Positions 1-12,805 are shown, counted from the first letter of the stretch. The stretch is 64,000 nt of DNA from Gaeumannomyces sp. JS-464 (GCA_002197995.1 NGZR01000004.1:4278001-4342000); one strand, 5' to 3'. Notes: generated by a model from the letters alone, not told the origin. Numbers and translations are program-made.

Positions 1-1409
1 TTCGAGATGGATGTCACTTTGAGCGTCGCAGCGCATGAGAGGGTGCGTCTGTGCGCCGTGGCACGAACGCCTGGGGGTTTGGTACCGCTTTGATGGATGC
101 AACGATGGACGGATGGCTGGGGTACCTAGGTATGTAGAGGTGGTCGACATCATGGCCGCGGCTGGCCCGCGTGAGGGGCAAAGCGGGCTGAGAGGCCTGC
201 AGAGGCTGGGCCTTCAAGCCCAGCCCATGGATCCTGTTGGGCCTGGCCAGGCCGCCCGAGCAACACACAGCACAGCACAGCACAGCATAGTGGATATGCC
301 CAGGAGAGAGCCGAGTGCATGCGCGATGATGAAGTCTCGGAGGGTCTGGACTGCCGCATAAACAAGGGAGGTTGGAAGGTGCAAGGATACCAAATGGAAA
401 GCAGCACAATCAAAGCGCATGCAGACGTGCAGGGTTGCTACGTGGAGGGCTGCCGTCATCCGAATGAGGGGTCGAAAAGGATAATGGTGGGAGGATCCCA
501 AGATGGGGGTGGGATGGAATCGGTAACCTATGATGGATGGATGGCTGGGACTGGGGTGATAAATCTGGGGGAACCAACGAAAGGCTCCTCTCCTCACAGT
601 CAAAACATCCTCCACAGGACAGAGAGAAAAACCACCGGGCGTGCCTCTTGCCGGACAAACCGAGTCTGCCGACCGACCGCATTGAAGAAAACAATAAATA
701 AATAAAAAGTCCTCGCGGCCTGCTCCGTTTTGGGAATCGCCGGGCATTCTGACGCACGTAGTCCCGTGACGTCGCCCGCGCCCAGGCTATCAGATCTGAG
801 ATCGCCAGGGATCCAGAAACCACATCGTACCCAGGACAAAAGCCACTTTTTACCGAGAGCCCGGACACAGGTACACAACAGCTCAAAGGAGGGAGGGTGA
901 CACTTTCGTGTCCGGCGCCAGAACCTGTTCTTTTTCCTTGCTTGGCTTTACGATGCCGATGCAAGCGCCGTCGCTCGGCCCCACGAGCTAGACGGAGACG
1001 GTACTAGCCAGAATGCAGCGTCAGACCAAAAAAACCTCCTCACCCGACCACCAAACAAGGGCCCTCCGGGTCCAAGATACTCAAGCGCCAAACTTAGCAA
1101 CCGCTCGCCGTGCTTGCCGAACTCTGTTCGTTTTGTTTTTGGCGCGAGGACGAACCTGCGGGCGACGTCCTAGTGACGTCTGGTGGGTTGTTCGATGTTT
1201 AAAAAGAGGGCGGAGGTAGCCTTTTGTGTTCCGAACATGCCACCCTAAAAAAAAGAAGCGCACCCCGGATTTTTCTTCGAAGGGAGGTCGATATTATGAG
1301 CTTGCCTACATTCTATCGACAGTATACTTTGATCTTTCCATACTTCATGTCCCCGAGGAGATAACGAGCCTGGCCCATGGGAATGTGGCAGTCAAGGTTG
1401 CGGTCAGCC
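1..1409. other. Intergenic region upstream of the F-box gene
   Basis: I see no supported gene here. Several overlapping open frames exist on both strands, but none shows a recognisable domain or consistent codon use. A short CAGCA-type microsatellite lies at about 262-290. A tacctaggta-like motif sits near 121-133; similar motifs recur between genes elsewhere in the window (about 19125-19295). The segment just before 1410 probably holds the promoter and leader of the F-box gene. Confidence 0.5.
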
Positions 1410-3602
1410 ATGGCTGAAACGGGCAAGGTGCCTGGCGATGCAATGGATTGGCATCGCTTCCTGGTGTCTGCCACGCTGATCCTCGTCCGTATCTGGCTTT
1501 TCCCGATCGTCTACCTCCTCGAGCGAAGGCGCAGAAACAGGCCGGCCCCCAGCCGACGGTTTCCGAGATGGGGCACCATAAGGCGCATCATAAAAATTAT
1601 CCTTAAAGGCATCTGGGAACCACGGCCAACAGCAAGGGGAAGCATTAACGGGTCGAACGGGTCGACCGCCGGTCCGATCTCCAACGCCGCCGCCGCCGCC
1701 GCCGATGCCGCTAGCGACGATGAGCCAATCCCCGAAGACCCGTGGGTGACGGCGCACAAAATCAATGTTCTCAACAGCCCCCTATACCGTATACCCGAGG
1801 AGGTGTTACTGCATATTACAGAGTCCCTCGACGCTCCGGCCCTCTACTGCTTCCGTCAGAGCTGCCGTCGCGGGCTGCGCCTGGTCGCCCCGGACGTCGT
1901 GACCGCCAACGCACCGGCGCCCTGGGAGACGAGCGGGGGCGGGGCCGGTGGGGGCGGCGGCAACGGCGGGGGCAGCGGCATTCGCGGTGGCATGGGCGGT
2001 GGCGGCGGGGTCACCAGCGTGCTGTTGGGCGGGCGGTCGGCCTGGGGCTGCGCGGCCGAGCCGCCGTGGCAGCAACACTTTGTGACGGCGCGCGACCTGA
2101 TCGGCCAGGCGCTGCGGCGCGATCTGCTCTGCGCGTCCTGCCGCGACGTGCGCTCCGGCTGGGAGCGGCCGCTGGCCGTGGTCAACGCGGTCCGCCGCGG
2201 CCTGCGCTGTGACGGTTGCAGTCGGTCAGGCGGCAGGGACCGGCACCATGCGGCACTGCTCTTCTCGGCGCGGATGCGCGCCAAGCGCCCTCCGGCCGGG
2301 GGCCGCCTGTGTCGCGGTCGTGAGGGCCGGATTCGTCTGTGCACACATGTCACGATCGGGTGGGATCAGGTCGAGAGCGCGGCATGGTCGGCGGCCAAGG
2401 AACAGCGTCGGGGGGACCGCCGGGTCACGTTGCGATGCATGCACAAGTCGCACGACTTTGGCGTGCGTGTCGCCGAGGACGACTTGGAGAGCAGGCAAGA
2501 CAAGGAGGGCGAGGACGACTGGGAGAGCAAGACCGAGTACCAGCGGCGGTGGTGGAGGTTTTTTCGAGAAGACACCTCGCGGGTGTGGGGGCAGTACCCA
2601 GAGGTGATCGTCGAGCCGCCGCCGAGAGGTAGTGCGTTTGGGTGGAAGTCGGACCCGACGGCGCGGGAGGAGAAGGACGCGGTGGCGAGCGTGCTCGTGC
2701 GGCGCATGTCGGCGCCCTTCTACTTCAAGTCGAGACCGGCGAGTGTCGAGGAGTTTCTGCGGATGCTAAAGAAAACAGGCATGCACGAGACCATCACAAC
2801 CTGCCCACACGTCACGTTTGACGAGGTGGTCCGACGCTCCTTCGACCCGAACGTGTGCGCGTGCATCGGCCGGGGCAAGGTCCAGGTGCATCACCAGCAC
2901 GAGGAGCCGAACGCCGGGTGCTGCATGTGCCACTACATCCAGACTGGCGGGAAGGAGTCAATATTTTGCGACACCATGGACCCATATCTCCCCTGGGGCA
3001 CCGATCTGTCCGACGACGAAGCTGCTGCAACAAGGCCGTGGTATCACCAACGCCCCAGCCGCGCCAGACACCGGCCGACCAGGCACGGGACCTCGTGCAA
3101 CGAGTGCCTGTCCGAGTACTGGTGGATGTCCAACCCGAGCCTGTCGCGGATTCTGCGGCTGGTCAGCACGACACCCGACTGGGGTGTCGATGGCCCGCTG
3201 GACCCGCGCTGGCTGCGGCTCGTCGACTCCAACTGCCGCGGTGACGAGCAGGGGAAGGGCGGCGATGGGGATAAGGACAGCGGCAACGAACAAGACGCAG
3301 AGGAGCAGGACCGCTCACGCGCAACCTGCTGTGGTGCCCCAGCGGCAGCGACAACGGGCGGCAGTGCGCGGTGGCGCGGCGCGGGCGGGCGTGGGGTCAC
3401 GGGCTGGAGCGGGCGCGCGACGGCATCTTCGAGCTGGGGCACGTCTATCTCAACACGCGCGCCATCGGCAGCTTCTTGGCGACTCTGGTGTACGGCGGCA
3501 GTGACAGGTGGGAGTCTTCGTCGGCGTCGGCCAGGAATCGCCGTGGCAGAGGCAGGCACCGTCGGGTTCCTATCCCAGGAGATGATTCTCGGCGGCATGT
3601 AA
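1410..3602 (+). CDS. F-box protein with an N-terminal membrane segment
   Basis: The start at 1410 was chosen for its good context (gccATGg); in-frame ATGs at 1377 and 1383 are alternatives. Residues about 13-35 form a hydrophobic segment (FLVSATLILVRIWLFPIVYLL) followed by an Arg-rich stretch. An F-box-like motif follows (IPEEVLLHITESLDAPALYC), the Skp1-binding part of SCF ubiquitin-ligase adaptors. After a Gly-rich linker come Cys pairs (LLCASC, LRCDGC) that may bind zinc. Further Cys/His-rich stretches lie near 2800-2960 and 3085-3120. The target is unknown. After about 3310 the frame ending at 3602 becomes low-complexity, while the frame shifted by one base reads better (for example ELGHVYLNTRAIGSFLATL). 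A single-base frame change or unrecognised intron near 3300-3330 is therefore likely, and the true C-terminus is uncertain. Confidence 0.7.
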   Translation: MAETGKVPGDAMDWHRFLVSATLILVRIWLFPIVYLLERRRRNRPAPSRRFPRWGTIRRIIKIILKGIWEPRPTARGSINGSNGSTAGPISNAAAAAADAASDDEPIPEDPWVTAHKINVLNSPLYRIPEEVLLHITESLDAPALYCFRQSCRRGLRLVAPDVVTANAPAPWETSGGGAGGGGGNGGGSGIRGGMGGGGGVTSVLLGGRSAWGCAAEPPWQQHFVTARDLIGQALRRDLLCASCRDVRSGWERPLAVVNAVRRGLRCDGCSRSGGRDRHHAALLFSARMRAKRPPAGGRLCRGREGRIRLCTHVTIGWDQVESAAWSAAKEQRRGDRRVTLRCMHKSHDFGVRVAEDDLESRQDKEGEDDWESKTEYQRRWWRFFREDTSRVWGQYPEVIVEPPPRGSAFGWKSDPTAREEKDAVASVLVRRMSAPFYFKSRPASVEEFLRMLKKTGMHETITTCPHVTFDEVVRRSFDPNVCACIGRGKVQVHHQHEEPNAGCCMCHYIQTGGKESIFCDTMDPYLPWGTDLSDDEAAATRPWYHQRPSRARHRPTRHGTSCNECLSEYWWMSNPSLSRILRLVSTTPDWGVDGPLDPRWLRLVDSNCRGDEQGKGGDGDKDSGNEQDAEEQDRSRATCCGAPAAATTGGSARWRGAGGRGVTGWSGRATASSSWGTSISTRAPSAASWRLWCTAAVTGGSLRRRRPGIAVAEAGTVGFLSQEMILGGM

Positions 3603-5160
3603 GCCAGCTGGCTGACTGTCTCTGGAACAAGAGTCCTTCCCCGATGCCTCGTCTGGTTGCACGAGTTGGACATGTTTCCTGTTCAGCCTGGCGTCTACGG
3701 TGGGAACGTGGAATGTGGCTTGCAAGGAGCTGTGGATGGGCCGCCAACAAATGGCCGGAAATGAGTTGGGCAAGCACCGCCTCGCTGCTGACTGCAAAAG
3801 CTGGGAGGCTACGCCGCACCCGGATTGCGGACCCGTGCTCATCTTGTGCTTCAGGGTTGAACCTAATCTCATCGCCAAGCAATTAAATCCTTTCATCCGG
3901 GAGCAACGGCCACGACAGAATGAGGAAAGCGCAAAGCACCTCTCAGGCTCTTGGAAGGCGAGGGGACATTGGACTTTTGCAAGAGTCAGGCATCTGTCAT
4001 TGAGTTCAATCCCCCCACTCAGCTTATTCGCATTGATAGTGATTTCGGTGTGTGCACGTGTAGGTGTGTCTGGGACAGGGTCGAAAGTCCAACCCGTTTT
4101 GCCGGCCGGCACGCCAAACCTGAGTGAGGCGCAGCTTTCACACGTGTCTGGAACTGGATAGATTAGAGCCAGCTTGCAGGCCTCTGCATTGTATCAGCAA
4201 CCAAATTACCTCGATGTCTGCTCTCTGTTCGGTCGCTGGCTGGAGATACGACAGGGACGCAAAGGTCCAAAAGAAAGCGGGAAAAAACCCGTGTTGGTCC
4301 CCACGCTCGGGGTTCAGGTTTGCTCCGAACTCCGTCAGCCGCGCTAGCTATCACGGACCTTGGCAGGCCATCGCGGCCTATCACGGCCCCTGTCTCCCGC
4401 ACAAACGCCCCGTTTCCTCCACGCGGCGCCCAGAAACGAGCACGGGCAGCCCAAGCCTCCTTTCTCCACACCCATGTTGCCATGCCGCTGTGCTGTCTGC
4501 CCGTCCCCCGACGCCGGCGGATTGTGGATTAGAATAGAAGCTGCTTACTGCTCGAGGAAGACACATGTCTTGGCCTTCTCGCCCCAAATCCGTCCCTCGA
4601 CTCCTAAGGCCTAGGCCACTGCAGCGAGCACCCTGCTCAGCCCAATCGCTGCACCAGCCGTCCGTTCGTTCACCAGACTGCTCCTCCTGCTTTGCCAGCG
4701 TCGAGGATAACGCAGTAATCAATTGGCGTCCGCGGATCCTGCTGCATCGCCCGCCCTCACAGCTTCGGGGCCTGCTGGCGCTATTTGTTTTGCTTGCCTC
4801 CCGTCGTGGTCGCGTTCCTCGGGTTGGTTAGACATTTTTCAACTTGGGTTTCGAACGCGTCAGCATCCCCTTTTGGATGGCTTCAGCCGCACCGCCAGGA
4901 CCCTTTTCTTCTACATATTTCTCTTCTCGTTCGGACGGCTCTGGGAATGGTTTCTAGGAGGCATTGTTGAGATTGGGGTAAATTCGCAAACAAAAAATCC
5001 GGCCTGGAAATCCCCACCGGCCATCTAGACATCCGGGCTGGTTGTCAACGTCCACCGGACCTCCGCACCGACCAACAATTCAGTTCGATTGACTGGGCGC
5101 ACGCACTGAAGCCTCCCGTCGCGCCGCTGCTCTAGCGGCCGGCCCCGACCAGCAGCAACC
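3603..5160. other. Intergenic region and promoter/leader of the ABC transporter gene
   Basis: About 1.5 kb with only short overlapping frames of atypical composition. I recognise no domain. The last few hundred bases, with pyrimidine-rich stretches before the ATG at 5161, probably form the promoter and 5' leader of the transporter gene. Confidence 0.4.
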
Positions 5161-8100
5161 ATGGCGTTCATCCGCCAGACGTTTACTCTCTTCAACAAGA
5201 ATTTACTGTGAGTTTATCGTTCTTCATCTTCGCCTTTTGATCCTCGGCGCAGGCACTGACAGCCTGGCAGCATTATCTTTTGGAGGCATCCGCTAGCCAC
5301 TATTCTTCGGGCCTTCATCTTGCCCATCATCATCACCGCTTTTCTCACATTTGCTCAGGTAAGTGAACCTCTCTCCACGTCCTTCCCAAGACTGCGAACT
5401 GACTTCGACCGGAACCAGCGGTTGTTTGTCCCCCCGCCAAGAATGGCATCACCAGCCCGCGAGCCATCAGGGGGTTTGCCGATGCCCTGGACCTAGGCTC
5501 CCGCACAGGCAGGTCCACGGTTGCCTTTGTCGACTCGGGCTTCCGTGATGGCGATATCTCGCGTGTCATAGCCAACCTGACAAGCCAGGTCGAGGGTGCC
5601 GGCAAGACGGTCAAGCGCCTGTCCAATGAGAATGAGCTTGGCACCATCTGCCGCTCCAATCTGTACGCTGTCTCCAGCTGCTACGGCGCCGTCGTCTTCC
5701 GGAGCTCGCCCTCGGAGGGTAACGGCGGTTTCTGGAACTACACCATCCGCCTCGACGGCAGTATCGGCAGTGGCGCCAGATATGACGTCGACAAGGACGA
5801 CAACGACGCCGAGGTCTTTGTTCTGCCCTTCCAGCGCGCCGTCGACGCCGCCATCACCGGTCTCAACGCGAGCTCAAACCAGGCCCCCTACCATCCAGGA
5901 CCGACGAGTACTTCTTCACCAAGCTTACCAACGAGGAGCGCAACGAGGAAATTCGCGTCAACTACCAGTCCGCCGTCACCAACTTCATGGGCGTGGCCTT
6001 CATCGCCGGTATGATCGGCATCGCGTACCACCTCACAGGCTTCATGGCCACCGAGCGCGAGATTGGAATGTCCACCCTGATAGAGTCTATGATGGCCAGC
6101 AGGCACCCCTGGCTCTCCCAGGCCGCTCGCCTGTTCTCGTACCACGCCGCCTTTTCCGTCATTTATGCCCCAGGATGGATCCTCGGCTGCATCATCATCC
6201 GGGCCGGCGTTTTCCCCCACACCAGCGCCCTCCTGTTTGTTCTCTATCATCTCACCGCTGGCTTCGCCTTGGCGTCCAACTCCATCCTGGGCGCCGCGTT
6301 CTTCAAGAAGGCCCAGCTCAGCGGCGTCACCGTCACTATCATCTTCTGCGTCCTAGCCATCCTGGCGCAGGCAATCTCGTACCCCAGCACCGGCGCCGTC
6401 GCTGTCCTCAGTCTCTTCTTCGCCCCATGCAATTATGTCTACTTTATCACCAACACTGCCCGCTGGGAGCGCCAAAAGTGGCCTTTGGATCTCCTCGCCG
6501 TTCCGCCAGGAAGTGCCTGGAACATGCCGGCTGTCTGGCTCTGGGTCTTCCTCGGCCTCCAGACCTTTCTTTATCCCATCCTGGGCGCCTTCATTGAGCG
6601 CTATCTCTACGGCACGGGCACACAGGGGCGCACAATTGTGTACAACCAAGACAACGCCAATGCGCCCGCAGTCCAGCTTGATGGGTTCACCAAGATCTAC
6701 GCCCCTGGCTTCATCAGGCGCATGTTCTCCTTCATCTCCAAGCCCAAGGACCCCGTGCGAGCCGTCGATGGACTCACTCTCAGCGCTGGCCGCGGCCAGA
6801 TCCTGGCTCTCCTAGGTGCCAACGGTTCGGGAAAGAGTACCACGCTCGACTCTATTGCGGGCATCGGGAAGCTTACAAGCGGAAAGATCACCATCGACGG
6901 GACCGGCGGCCTCGGAATTGCGCCTCAGAAGAACGTCCTGTGGGACGAGGTAACTGTTTTGGAGCACGTCAAGATCTTCAACCGGCTCAAGTCTCCCAAT
7001 AAGGTGGCCAACAGGCAAGAACTTACCGACCTCGTCTTCGCCGTCGACCTGGCCAAGAAGATAAGGGCTCATTCAAGCACACTCTCGGGCGGCCAGAAGC
7101 GCAAGCTGCAGCTCGCTATGATGCTTACAGGAGGCAGCGCCGTCTGCTGCGTCGACGAGGTCAGCAGTGGACTCGACCCGCTGAGCAGGAGGAAGATCTG
7201 GGACATTCTTCTTGCCGAACGCGGCAAGCGCACCATGGTCCTGACGACGCACTTCCTGGACGAAGCCGACCTCCTCGCCGACCACATCGCCGTGCTTTCC
7301 AAGGGCACTCTCCGCGCTGAAGGATCTTCGGTTGAGCTCAAGGATCGACTGGGCGGCGGCTATCGCATCCACTTCCTCAAGACCTCGACCCTCCGGGACG
7401 GCCCAGTGGTGGAAGGCGTGGTCAAGAAGGTCGCCTTCGACATCGTCAGCTACATCGCTCCCTCGTCGGCCCTCGCAGCCAATGTCATCCGCACCCTCGA
7501 GGCCCACGGCATCCGCGACTACCGCTTCTCTGGCCCAACCATTGAGGACGTCTTCCTGCAGCTTGCTGAAGAGATCAAGGGCGAAACATCGACTCCTAGC
7601 AGCAAGGATCAGGGGGCTCCTGATGGCGTCCTGGCTGCATCGCCTGTGGAGCAGCCAGACGAGAAGGGCATGGAGCTCCTCTCGGGGCAGAAGGTTGGCA
7701 TCGTCAAGCAGGCCATGGTGCTGTTCATGAAACGGTGCATTATTTTCAAGCACAATTGGTTCCCATCTGTGGCGGCCTTTGCCATCCCTGTCCTCGCGGC
7801 CGGCCTGGTGACGCTCTTTATCCGAGGCCAAAAGCCCGTCGGCTGCGCTCCGGAAGCCTTCGCAGGAAGGAGGCGGACTCGCAATTTCTTCAACGACGCC
7901 CAGAACCTCTTCCTGGTTGCCGGCCCGAGGTCCAAGGTCTCGGCCCAGATGCTCCTATCCGTGTTCGGCCCGATGGTGGCCGGAACGGGCGGCGGTAGCG
8001 GCAACAGCACCGCCTTGATTGGTCTCGCGCGCAACATCTCGCTCGTTGATACGCTGGACGAGTTCAACCGGCGCATCACCGACCAGCGCAAGAATATCAC

Positions 8101-10399
8101 GCCTGCGGGCCTGTGGCTTGGCGATTCGGGCAGCGTACCGACGCTGGCGTACAACGTCATCCCTGAGACCATCAACGCTTTCTTCGGGCAGAATCTGCTG
8201 AACTCGCTGACTACCAACCAGACCCTTGCAGCGGCCTACTCGCCCTTCGATATTCCTTGGTCTCCCGACGCTGGCAACTCGCTCCAGATGCTAGTCTATA
8301 TCTGTCTCGCCTTGGCTGCCTATCCGGGCTTCTTTGCTCTCTACCCCAACCTCGAGCGTCGCCGCCAAGTCCGTGGCCTTCAATACTCCAACGGTGTCCG
8401 TCAGTTCCCGCTCTGGATCGCCTACGTCGGTTTCGACTTCTCGATCGTGCTCGCCTCGTCGGCCCTGGCCGTCATCCTCTTTGTCGCTCTCTCCAGTGTT
8501 TGGTTCCATCTTGGCTACATCTTCCCCATCCTGGTCCTCTACGGTCTCTCCTCCATCCTGCTTGCCTACATCATCTCCATCTTTTCCAAGAACCAGCTCT
8601 CGGCTTACGCCTTCACTGCGGGCTTCTCGGTTCTTGGCTTCCTCGGGTACTTGATCGGTAAGTCGGACACTGCTTCCACGTCTCAAAGGCAAAGAACTGT
8701 GAACTAACCACTGGCTTTCTTCTAGCATACATGAGTATCCTCACGTTCGCCCCCGTGAACAAGGTGGACCAGACGCTGGAGATCGGCCACTATGTCATAA
8801 GCGCCGTTTTCCCCATCGGCTCGGTCGTCAAGGCATTCTTCGTCACGCTCAACCTCTTCTCGGCCGCCTGTGACGACCAGAGATTGACAGACAACCCGGC
8901 CGGTATGAAGTACTACGGCGGCCCGATCCTGTATCTCGTCATCCAGCCCATCATCTACTTCCTGCTCCTTCTCTGGATCGACAGCGGCACCATCAAGGCC
9001 ACCTTCCAGCGCATCTTCTCGCGGAGAAAGGCACCAGCAGCGGGGACCACTCCGACCGAGGCCCCTGACGAGGAGGTGGCGGCCGAGCTTGCGCGCATCA
9101 CGTCTGGTGCCGCCGGAGCAAAGGACGCCGGGCGCGGAAAGGAGCCCATCGACACGGGCAACGACGGCCTGCAGGTCGTGCACCTGACCAAGACGTTTGG
9201 CAAGAACACTGCTGTGGACAACGTCACCTTCGGCATCAAGCGGGGCGAGGTCTTTGCGCTCCTGGGACCTAACGGTGCCGGAAAGTCCACTACCATTTCC
9301 ATGATTCGCGGCGACATCCAGCCAGACCGTGGTGCGGGTGGTGACGTCTTTGTTGAGGGTATCTCGGTCACGCGTAGGCTGGCTGCGGCGCGCGCAAACC
9401 TGGGAGTGTGCCCACAGTTCGACGCCGTGGACACCATGACGGTTCTTGAGCACCTGCGATTCTACGCCCGTGTGCGAGGCATTCCCGATGTGGACCACAA
9501 CGTCGAGGCTGTCATCAAAGCTGTTGGACTCGAGAACTTCCGCGATCGCCAGGCTCTCGCGCTTTCGGGCGGCAACAAGCGTAAGCTGTCACTAGGTATC
9601 GCCCTTATGGGTAACCCTTCAGTCGTGCTGCTCGACGAGCCGTCTTCGGGTCTGGACGCTGCTGCTAAGCGTATCATGTGGCGCACTCTCGCCGCCACCG
9701 CCCCCGGCCGATCCATTCTTCTGACCACACACTCGATGGAGGAGGCGGATGCACTTGCCGGGCGGGCGGGTATTCTTGCGCGCCGCATGCTCGCCATGGG
9801 CTCGGCGGACGACCTCAGGCGACGGTTCGGCAACCTGCTGCATGTCCACATCGTCTGCAAGGGCGCACCGCACACGACCCCGAGCACGTGGCGCACATCC
9901 GGAACTGGATCGCGCAGACCCTGCGGGCGCCGAAGTCGAACCGAAGTCTTACCACGGCCAGATGCGCTTCTCGGTTCCCGCGTCGCACATCCCGGGCGGC
10001 GAAAAGGCGGCTGCCCAAGACGGTGTTCCTAACCCCTGGGCCGAGGCCGGCAACCCCCCTGCGGCGGCCGACGGCCACGGGGACATGGCGGACATCACCG
10101 ACGAGATCAGGAGCGCGAGCGAGGCGCCCGCCTCGCCGGCGGTCGACTCGCAGAGTGCCATCGGGCAGCTCGTGGTCATGCTCGAGGAGCAAAAGACGGC
10201 GCTTGGCATCCAGCACTACAGCGTCAGTCCCACGACTCTCGACCAGGTCTTCTTGACCATCGTCGGCAAGCACAACGTGCGCGAGGAGGGCTACGAAGAT
10301 GGCGGAGATGGCCACGAGAAGTTTGGCCACGCCGTCACCAGGAACCTGCGCGAGGGTGCTGGTGCTGTCGTTAAGTCGGCGATCCCTGGGCACGCTTAG
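5161..10399 (+). CDS. ABCA-subfamily full-size ABC transporter (frame broken by apparent indels)
   Basis: ATP-driven membrane transporter of the ABCA (ABC1) type; family members often move lipids, but the substrate here is unknown. Exons: 5161-5207, 5271-5358, about 5419-8657, 8726-10399, with GT-AG introns. The order is N-terminal membrane helix (LPIIITAFLTFA), a large lumenal loop, a helix cluster, then nucleotide-binding domain 1 with Walker A GANGSGKST, signature LSGGQKRK, Walker B CCVDE and H-loop TTHFLDEADLLAD. A second helix set follows, then domain 2 with GPNGAGKST, LSGGNKRK, VVLLDE and TTHSMEEADALAG. The C-terminus has the usual LDQVFLTIV motif. The frame must move by one base, as if one base were missing, at C-runs 5430-5435 and 5884-5888, near 9871-9876, and at ggg 9925-9927. 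All catalytic motifs are intact, which favours sequence error over decay. Homologues run about 1,600-1,700 aa, matching this span. Confidence 0.9.
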
Positions 10400-11533
10400 A
10401 CATGTTGTAGATCTGGGGGCCCGTGATGAATTTCCTTTGCCGTTCTCTTCTGGATGTACTTCCATCTACTTGGTGTCCTCTTTCCTTGTCTTTATCGGGA
10501 TATTTGAGTTAACTTTAGACACAAAAGTTTCTACCATATACAGAGTATAGAACTTTTTCCACATTAATTTCGTTCTTTCCATTCCTGATCCATTTCCGTG
10601 TTGTCGTATTGGTTTTTTTATGACCTGTCTTTCGTGGCGTCGTGCACAGTCGGTGTATATTTCAAAGCTCTGATCGGTGGAGACCTTTCGCCTCTGGGAG
10701 CAGAAAAAATAGAGAAGGGGAAGAAAATGATGTCTCAGTCGCGCACACGGTCTTTTTGGTGTCGTTTGCTTATTCCTTGGGAGCACCATCCCCCACCAGG
10801 ATTGATGTCTCAGCTGGGAACATTCTTTGCCCAGGCAGCGGACCGCAATTTCAGAGAGAAGACGTGGCTGGGGGAACATTCCAGATTATCTATTGGCACG
10901 CAGGCTACACGCGCACTACCTTTCCAGAACAAAGAAATGGAAAGCATGCGGCGAAGACTAGAGTTTCATATTTCCAGCCACGGGGATTGGCAGTGGAAAT
11001 ACCGGAGGAGTCTGGGAGCGGCGGGAGAGCTGAAAATTATGACTTGTATCCTACTCTGCGCCGGGTGCTCGATTTGCTCATCCCGTATATCACATATCAC
11101 TTACAGCCGGCTGCGGCTGTGGTTTTGCTCCCGGGCCATCATAGGGCTGCCTTCCTTGCTAGGGATCGTCATCTGAGGGGCGGAAATCTAGAAGGGAGCC
11201 GTAGGCGCGTTTGTAAAAAGCCTGGCCTTCCTGCCTCCTCAACATCTGCCATCGACATGGGCAGACTACCATCCGCATCTCGCTAGAGATCTTCACCGTC
11301 CTATTCTCTTGCCAGTGGCTTTGATTGCTGCCAGAACAACACCATTGCTCGCATCCAAGATGCCCCTGATCCCAGAGCACACCGCGCCCGGCCGAGAGCA
11401 GCAAATGGCTGGCATCGCGGAGGTGTTGGCTCGACGCATGCCTAGTATCACGATGCCCCCGGGCTCGACCTCTCTCCACCTGCGATCTGCTGGAGGCTAC
11501 GCAGCATCTAGCCCTGGGTTCGTTTGTCTACAG
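10400..11533. other. Intergenic region between the transporter and a membrane-protein gene
   Basis: The first few hundred bases are AT-rich and suit the transporter 3' region. Two overlapping plus-strand frames (about 10598-11286) have no recognisable domain. The unidentified first exon of the next gene may lie in 11309-11520, where a frame beginning near 11360 runs to the intron-like tttgtctacag ending at 11533. Confidence 0.35.
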
Positions 11534-12474
11534 GCCGCCCTCTCGCCATTGCCCACCCCGTACTGACACCTAAGGTAAACGGGGATAGCTACAAGACATT
11601 CAAGCGCGAGACACCCAATCTCCTCCTCCACCGAGACGGCAGCACCAGCACGGCCGACCCCGGCGCCACTCCAACACTCTCTCCGGGCGAGGCCGGCGCC
11701 AGCACCACCTCAATCAGCCCAGGCGCGTCGGCCGCCATCGCCGTCGGCGTCGTCCTCTTCGTCATCGCCCTCGCGGCCCTCGGGCTCCGCAACACGGGCA
11801 AGGGATGGAAGGGACGAGACGGCCACCACGGCGGCCACAAGACGGAAGAGGAGGCCACGACCGCGCGCGAGGACAGCAACAGCAGCGGAGACAACAACAA
11901 GGATGGCGGTGCGCGTCGCCAGCCTCAGCTTGTACCCAGCACATCCACGTCCAAGGCGCAGAGGCAGCAGCGACAGCAGTCGCCACAGCGCGACAAGGAG
12001 AAGCGCCTACATGTAGCCGTCGGAAAAGACACCGGAGGCGACGGCGGCGACGGCGCGGAGCTGCGCCACCCGACGCCCGTCTCGCCTGGCGGCGGCGGCG
12101 ACATGTCGGTGCTGCTTGGCACCGCTGGCGGCGGCACGTCGACGGTCCTCCCGCCGGTCCTGACGCCCGGCTGGTGCCCGACGCCGACGCCGCCGCCGGC
12201 GGGCTTGGGCGCCGCGCCGTCGTCGTACTTTGCCATGCCGCCATCGTCGCCCACCGCGCCGTGTGGACGGCAGCAGTGGCGGGGGCCCGGAGATGGCGCG
12301 GCGCGCAGCAGCGGCGGCCAGATCAGCCACAACATCGCGCCGTTCCAAGGGCAGGAGGACCTGGTGGGCGAGCAGCGGCGGGAGCAGGAGAAGAGGGAGA
12401 GGCTGGCGGAGCTGATGCGGTGGCAGGGGGGGGGGGGGGGGGGCTACGGCTGGTGGGAAGTATTAGTAGATTAG
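11534..12474 (+). CDS. Ser/Thr-rich single-pass membrane protein, 5' end unresolved
   Basis: The readable part has a Ser/Thr/Pro-rich stretch, then one strong membrane helix (AAIAVGVVLFVIALAALGL), then a long basic, Gln/Ser/Gly-rich tail with low-complexity His, Gly and Pro runs. This order resembles fungal cell-surface sensor or mucin-like proteins with a glycosylated outer part and a cytoplasmic tail. That role is inferred from shape only. There is no ATG in this frame after the upstream stop at 11509, so the start must come from an upstream exon or a frame correction. A good acceptor (tctacag) ends at 11533. Close to the stop is an 18-base G run (12426-12443), so the last residues are uncertain. 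Confidence 0.5.
12426..12443. repeat. 18-base G homopolymer
   Basis: An uninterrupted run of 18 G inside the 3' end of the membrane-protein reading frame; it would encode a Gly tract. A run this long is hard to sequence, so its length and the frame after it are unreliable. Confidence 0.9.
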
Positions 12475-12805
12475 GGAGCCCAGACTCCAGAATAGCAGGT
12501 TCTAAATATTTTCTGTCGAATGTGTTCCCAGCCGGCTGGTGGTCAGAGATTCAGGGGAGAATCACAGTGGTGGGCAGGCAGTTGGCGCTGTCCCGCGACG
12601 AGAAGGCGTTATATAGAGCCGGCTTGTCAACTCAGCACAGGGTGGCACTTGGAAGTGCAGATGTAGAATGCAAGAACGAATAGTTATCAAGTCTTGGACA
12701 ATCTAGATCCTCCCGCGTCATGTTACATGCAAAGCCCGCTCGTGTTTCCCCTTCATCACTACAAATAGAGGCCGACAAACCACCCGCCCCGCTCTCCGTG
12801 CACAC
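12475..12805. other. Convergent 3' region between the membrane protein and Hsp70-like gene
   Basis: About 330 bases between two converging genes. I see no additional gene; it likely holds both 3' untranslated regions. Confidence 0.4.

Noticed and set aside
1806..3673. Several long open frames on both strands over the F-box gene
   Set aside because: They are Arg/Pro/Ala-rich and lack motifs; GC-rich coding DNA produces such shadows in the other frames.
4124..5028. Overlapping plus-strand frames upstream of the ABC transporter
   Set aside because: No domain, no consistent codon use, and they overlap each other; more likely promoter and leader sequence.
10598..11286. Two overlapping plus-strand frames of about 200 codons
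   Set aside because: Both cover the same DNA in different frames and neither resembles a protein family.
11524..11533. TTG at 11524 as a start codon
   Set aside because: The site lies in a typical 3' splice sequence (tttgtctacag); a nuclear fungal gene would use ATG in an upstream exon.
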